Of a stretch of 64,000 nucleotides of DNA, positions 60,893 through 64,000 are shown in pieces. Source of the DNA: Hermodice carunculata (lineage: Eukaryota; Annelida; Polychaeta; Eunicida; Amphinomidae); assembly GCA_964020975.1 (NCBI GenBank), contig OZ026629.1:46583351-46647350 (forward strand), written 5' to 3'. The notes below the pieces were generated by a model. That model was not told where the DNA came from. It worked only from the letters and a program-made list of their open reading frames with translations, and did no database searches. Each line of letters opens with the position of its first letter. Position 1 is the stretch's first letter. A program made the translations under genes and the position numbers.

Positions 60893-61133
60893 TCTTGCTT
60901 GCTTTTCTTTTTTACCAGATTTTTGTCATGCCAAGAGCCTTGTCTTGCTATATTTTCCCCCTGAAATTCATGCTTTCTCTCATGTAGCTCTTCAAATTGC
61001 AATTTGAATGTACAACAATGACAACAACTTTTGGAAAGAATATTCCCAAATACTTTCCCTTATGCCAACGCCAGTACGAGGCCAAGGTTTTATGTCAATT
61101 AAAGAACTGAAAGTAATCAAAGTTGTTCACCAG

Positions 61134-61470
61134 GTGGTGATACTCTGGATCTCCGACTTAAACGAATTTTTCAATTTTTGTGTACCTGTCTGTTAATGTA
61201 TTCATTTCTATGTAAGTCAATGGGGATTGCACTGGAAATTCACACTTTTACTTGTTTTCCAAAACGGTAAACTAGATTCACTTCAAACTCGGTTGGGATG
61301 TACCTTGGATGGGTTTCTACAAAGTTTGTTCAAATAGTCACGCTTCAGTGATTATTAGATATGTTACATTTTTTGGACAAAATCGTGAAAAGTCTCCGAA
61401 AGCACTTGGTCAATTGCTTGTCCCCAGACCTTAAACTTCTTAAACAGCTGGCGCCACAATTTTTTCTGTT
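61134..61470 (+). repeat. Family-2 repeat unit
   Basis: Same ordered blocks as 41120-41560: CTCTGGATCTCC, GGAAATTCACACTTTTAC, GGGATGTACCTTGGATGGG and CCCCAGACCTTAAAC. Confidence 0.65.
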
Positions 61471-61559
61471 TTATAATTAATTTTTGCTTTTTTTGAAGTC
61501 TCTTTCTAAAAGTTTCTCAGATTGTTCTGAAACTTGATGGGTGTAGGTTGTGGGAGGGT

Positions 61560-61860
61560 TAAACAGAGTTGTCTACTAGGTGGTGATATTCTGGATAGTC
61601 TGACTGTAATGATTTTTCCAATTCGGTACCTGTCGGTAAATGCATTCATTCTTGTTGATTACTATGTCCGGTAAGGGAATAGCAATGGAAATTCACATTT
61701 TCGACTTCTTCAAACCGGTCAACCAGATTCACTTAATATTTGGCGGTGATGTACTTTGAGTGGGTCTCTACAAAGTTTGCTCCAGTGGTCATGCTTCAGT
61801 GCTTTTGAATTTCTGATTTTTCCGTTTATTTGCTCGCAAAATCATAAAAAAAATTACCAA
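61560..61860 (+). repeat. Family-2 repeat unit, second tandem copy
   Basis: TAGGTGGTGATATTCTGGAT, GGAAATTCACATTTTCGAC, GTGATGTACTTTGAGTGGG and CATGCTTCAGTG repeat the preceding unit at an offset of about 440 bp. Confidence 0.65.
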
Positions 61861-62508
61861 TTCAAAGTCTGTGCGTGTAAGGTCAGCTGCGCACCGTGAC
61901 AGGACTGTCATAGTCATCTTGTTTTATATACAGGTGACTACCGTAAGCGTTATTAGAACCATGATGCACGACGCCGGTAAAAATAAAAGTAAAATATCTC
62001 ATGGCCAAGGAATGAACGTCTAAAAAGAGCAGATAAGACGTCTTCATTAATCATATGATTGCAATGACCCTTTAGTTACAACAAGCTTTTGTTTCGATCT
62101 TGCATTAAATATTTATTCCGGAAAAAAAAAACCAAGAAAGTTTTGACAGCTGTATTTAACACACAAAAAGTGGGTGGGTAGCGAGTATCACAATGATTCA
62201 ACTGCGCTATTATGGCGCCATGCTACAAATAGTTAGAAAATATACCCTTTAGATCTACCATTAATCTACCAACTAGTTTTATGATCTTATTTTGTTTCTC
62301 AAGAAAACACAATAAAATGAGCTACCGTTTTATCGGGGTGAATACCCAAGGAGCTATTTACGAAATGGATGACCTGCATCAGGTACACGAGTATTATACA
62401 AAACCCGACTTGAGTAGCAAGGCCCACTATTTTCTTCGGGGGCTAATTTGAACGGGGATGATGAGTGATTTATTTCTTTTTGTACTAATTGGTGTATATA
62501 TTTTTTTG

Positions 62509-62513
<5 letters not shown>
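61861..62513. other. No feature recognised
   Basis: No gene or element signature noticed. Confidence 0.3.

Positions 62514-62594
<81 letters not shown>
62514..62594. repeat. (AT)n microsatellite
   Basis: About 80 bp of AT. Confidence 0.97.
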
Positions 62595-62599
<5 letters not shown>

Positions 62600-63279
62600 C
62601 AAAGATACTTCTCTAACATGCTGCGTCTGGCTATATAGCAAAGGTTAAAATCAAACGAATGTCAAAATGCGGCACTGAAGTATGATTTGCGTGAAGGTGA
62701 CAGCAATGCCTTTTTAAAACTTGGTTTTACAAGTGATGAACTAACGTTTTTCTTCCATAAGCGGTACATTGGCATGGGTGAAACTGAAAAAGAGCCCTCA
62801 AATCCCCAACTATATTTAAGTACTTTCTCTTCCAAATTTTATCCAAACGTATTTGTGAAACTACATGTACCACTTGAAAGGTTACTTGTGAAATTCACGA
62901 CGGCTTCTTTCTTTTTTCCTTTCCTTTTTGAAAATCAACACTTTGCCTATATATATATATATCTTCAAATTTTAGCCAGTGGTAACGTGAAGCGAATAGG
63001 ATAGGCGCCTGTGCTTGCAGCTAGCTTTTATCAAATCAGCCATCCAATGGGTCAGAGCGGCTGTCATCGTGGATGGAAATATAACGCTGAACATAGATGG
63101 AGTTCCGGGTAAACCATATTCCAGTTGCAAATAGAGGAAGAATAATGGGTGGAAAGCTGGTCCCTTTCATTGTCATATCTCCGAAAGACGCTTTGATAAT
63201 GATTTCATTACAGGTTAAGCACACTTGCAAATATTTTTATGACGACTCTATTCTGTCTCACTAAGAGAAAATATGACAA
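62595..63279. other. No gene recognised
   Basis: A 105-codon plus ORF (62687-63004) and a 64-codon minus ORF (63036-63230) have no recognisable domain. I do not call either. Confidence 0.3.
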
Positions 63280-64000
63280 CTAGGAAAGATGATTTGCTGC
63301 ATAGCAAATCAGTGTGTGTGTCTTCAAAACATATTGGTATGATAATGTACAACTATTCCAAAACACAGGAGTAGAAGTTGGAATGGCATCTGTATCTATT
63401 ATAGCTTTCAAGTTATTCAAGATTTAAAATTTCTAATGGTGCTATTTAGCATAATTTAAATTGCTACAACTTTTGTTTTAGATTCATTAGATGCGCAATG
63501 GTCAACAACCCCCTCGTAGAAGTTGAAATGACATCTCTATCTATAATAGTTTTGAAGATATTCAAGTTTAAATTTTTTAAATGCTGCAAATTAGCATAAT
63601 TTGAATTGCTACAACTTTTGCTTTAGATTCATTACATGCGCAATGGTCAATAACCCCATGTAGAAGTTAAAATGACGTCTCTATCTATAATAGTTTTGAA
63701 GATATTCAAGTTTAAAATTTTTAAATGCTGCAAATTAGCATAATTTAAATTGCTACAACTTTTGCTTTAGATTCATTACATGCGCAATGGTCAATAACCC
63801 CCTGTAGAAGTTAAAATGACGTCTCTATCTATAATGGTTTTGAAGATATTCAAGTTTTAAAATTTCAAATGCTGCTAATTAGCATAATTTTAAACATCTT
63901 CATTCCTATGTATAAAACGGTCAAACTCCTTGTATGGAGGTACAATCATGCCAAGTTTGGAGTTTCTATGTATAATAGTGTTCGAGAAAAGTGTCGGACA
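63280..64000 (-). mobile_element. HINE-type element, copy H14 (runs off window)
   Basis: CTAG at 63280-63283, hairpin TTTGCTGCATAGCAAA, GTGTGTCTTCAAAA, then class-A units with ATGCGCAATGGTCAA at 63491, 63636 and 63780 (period 144-145 bp). The second and third units are almost identical. The sequence reaches the post-microsatellite motif AGAAAAGTGTCGGACA at the very end, so the AAAG array should lie just outside the window. Confidence 0.83.

Overview
This is AT-rich animal nuclear DNA, with no bacterial-style gene packing. The evidence is a GT-AG spliced gene start coding for a secreted or membrane leucine-rich-repeat (LRR) protein, several CR1/Jockey-type LINE remnants, a tRNA-derived SINE, TA-flanked MITEs and very abundant microsatellites. 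The repeat style (long TTTC, TA and CA arrays inside Helitron-like elements) suggests a marine invertebrate such as a lancelet, hemichordate or mollusc. I cannot fix the species from sequence alone.

The only host coding sequence I can defend is at the left edge. On the minus strand, positions 1-309 encode the first 103 residues of an LRR protein: signal peptide, LRRNT cysteine cluster and two LRRs. A splice acceptor lies just upstream of the start codon. The gene runs off the left end, so the rest of the window is its upstream intron, promoter region and intergenic DNA. A GC-richer stretch near 30.47-30.96 kb with a consensus minus-strand 5' splice site is a speculative upstream exon.

The rest is repeats. 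The dominant family, about 12 kb in some 14 pieces, is a non-autonomous Helitron-like (Helentron/HINE-type) element. In element orientation it has: a TT target; a start ATGTCTGTGTGCC that folds into a hairpin; a (TTTC)n microsatellite; a core of tandem units of about 140-148 bp; a subterminal inverted repeat GGCACACAGACA; a hairpin AGATTTGCT..AGCAAATCT; a terminal CTAG; and TT again. Copies lie at 10.6-11.7, 20.7-23.0 (one nested in another), 23.6-23.9, 24.4-26.3, 35.7, 37.0-37.7, 39.9-41.0, 46.9-49.2, 59.2-60.5 and 63.3-64.0 kb. Two unrelated core units occur with the same ends. Two loci (24.4-26.3 and 46.9-49.2 kb) share a cargo segment of about 540 bp enclosed by element pieces.

Other elements: a LINE at 15.7-17.8 kb (minus) with a nested hAT-like MITE; a LINE at 44.8-46.2 kb (plus) with only one frameshift; LINE 3' fragments at 34.7, 51.5-52.4 and 58.8-59.0 kb; a SINE at 13.5 kb; Tigger/pogo-like MITEs at 19.9 and 50.4 kb; an unusual inverted-repeat element at 43.6-44.2 kb built from about 15 degenerate AAACCCNNGGTTT palindromes; tandem repeats of 73 and 35 bp; and strong hairpins at 4.46 and 54.9 kb. 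No LTR element, virus-like element, CRISPR array, rRNA or intact tRNA gene was seen.
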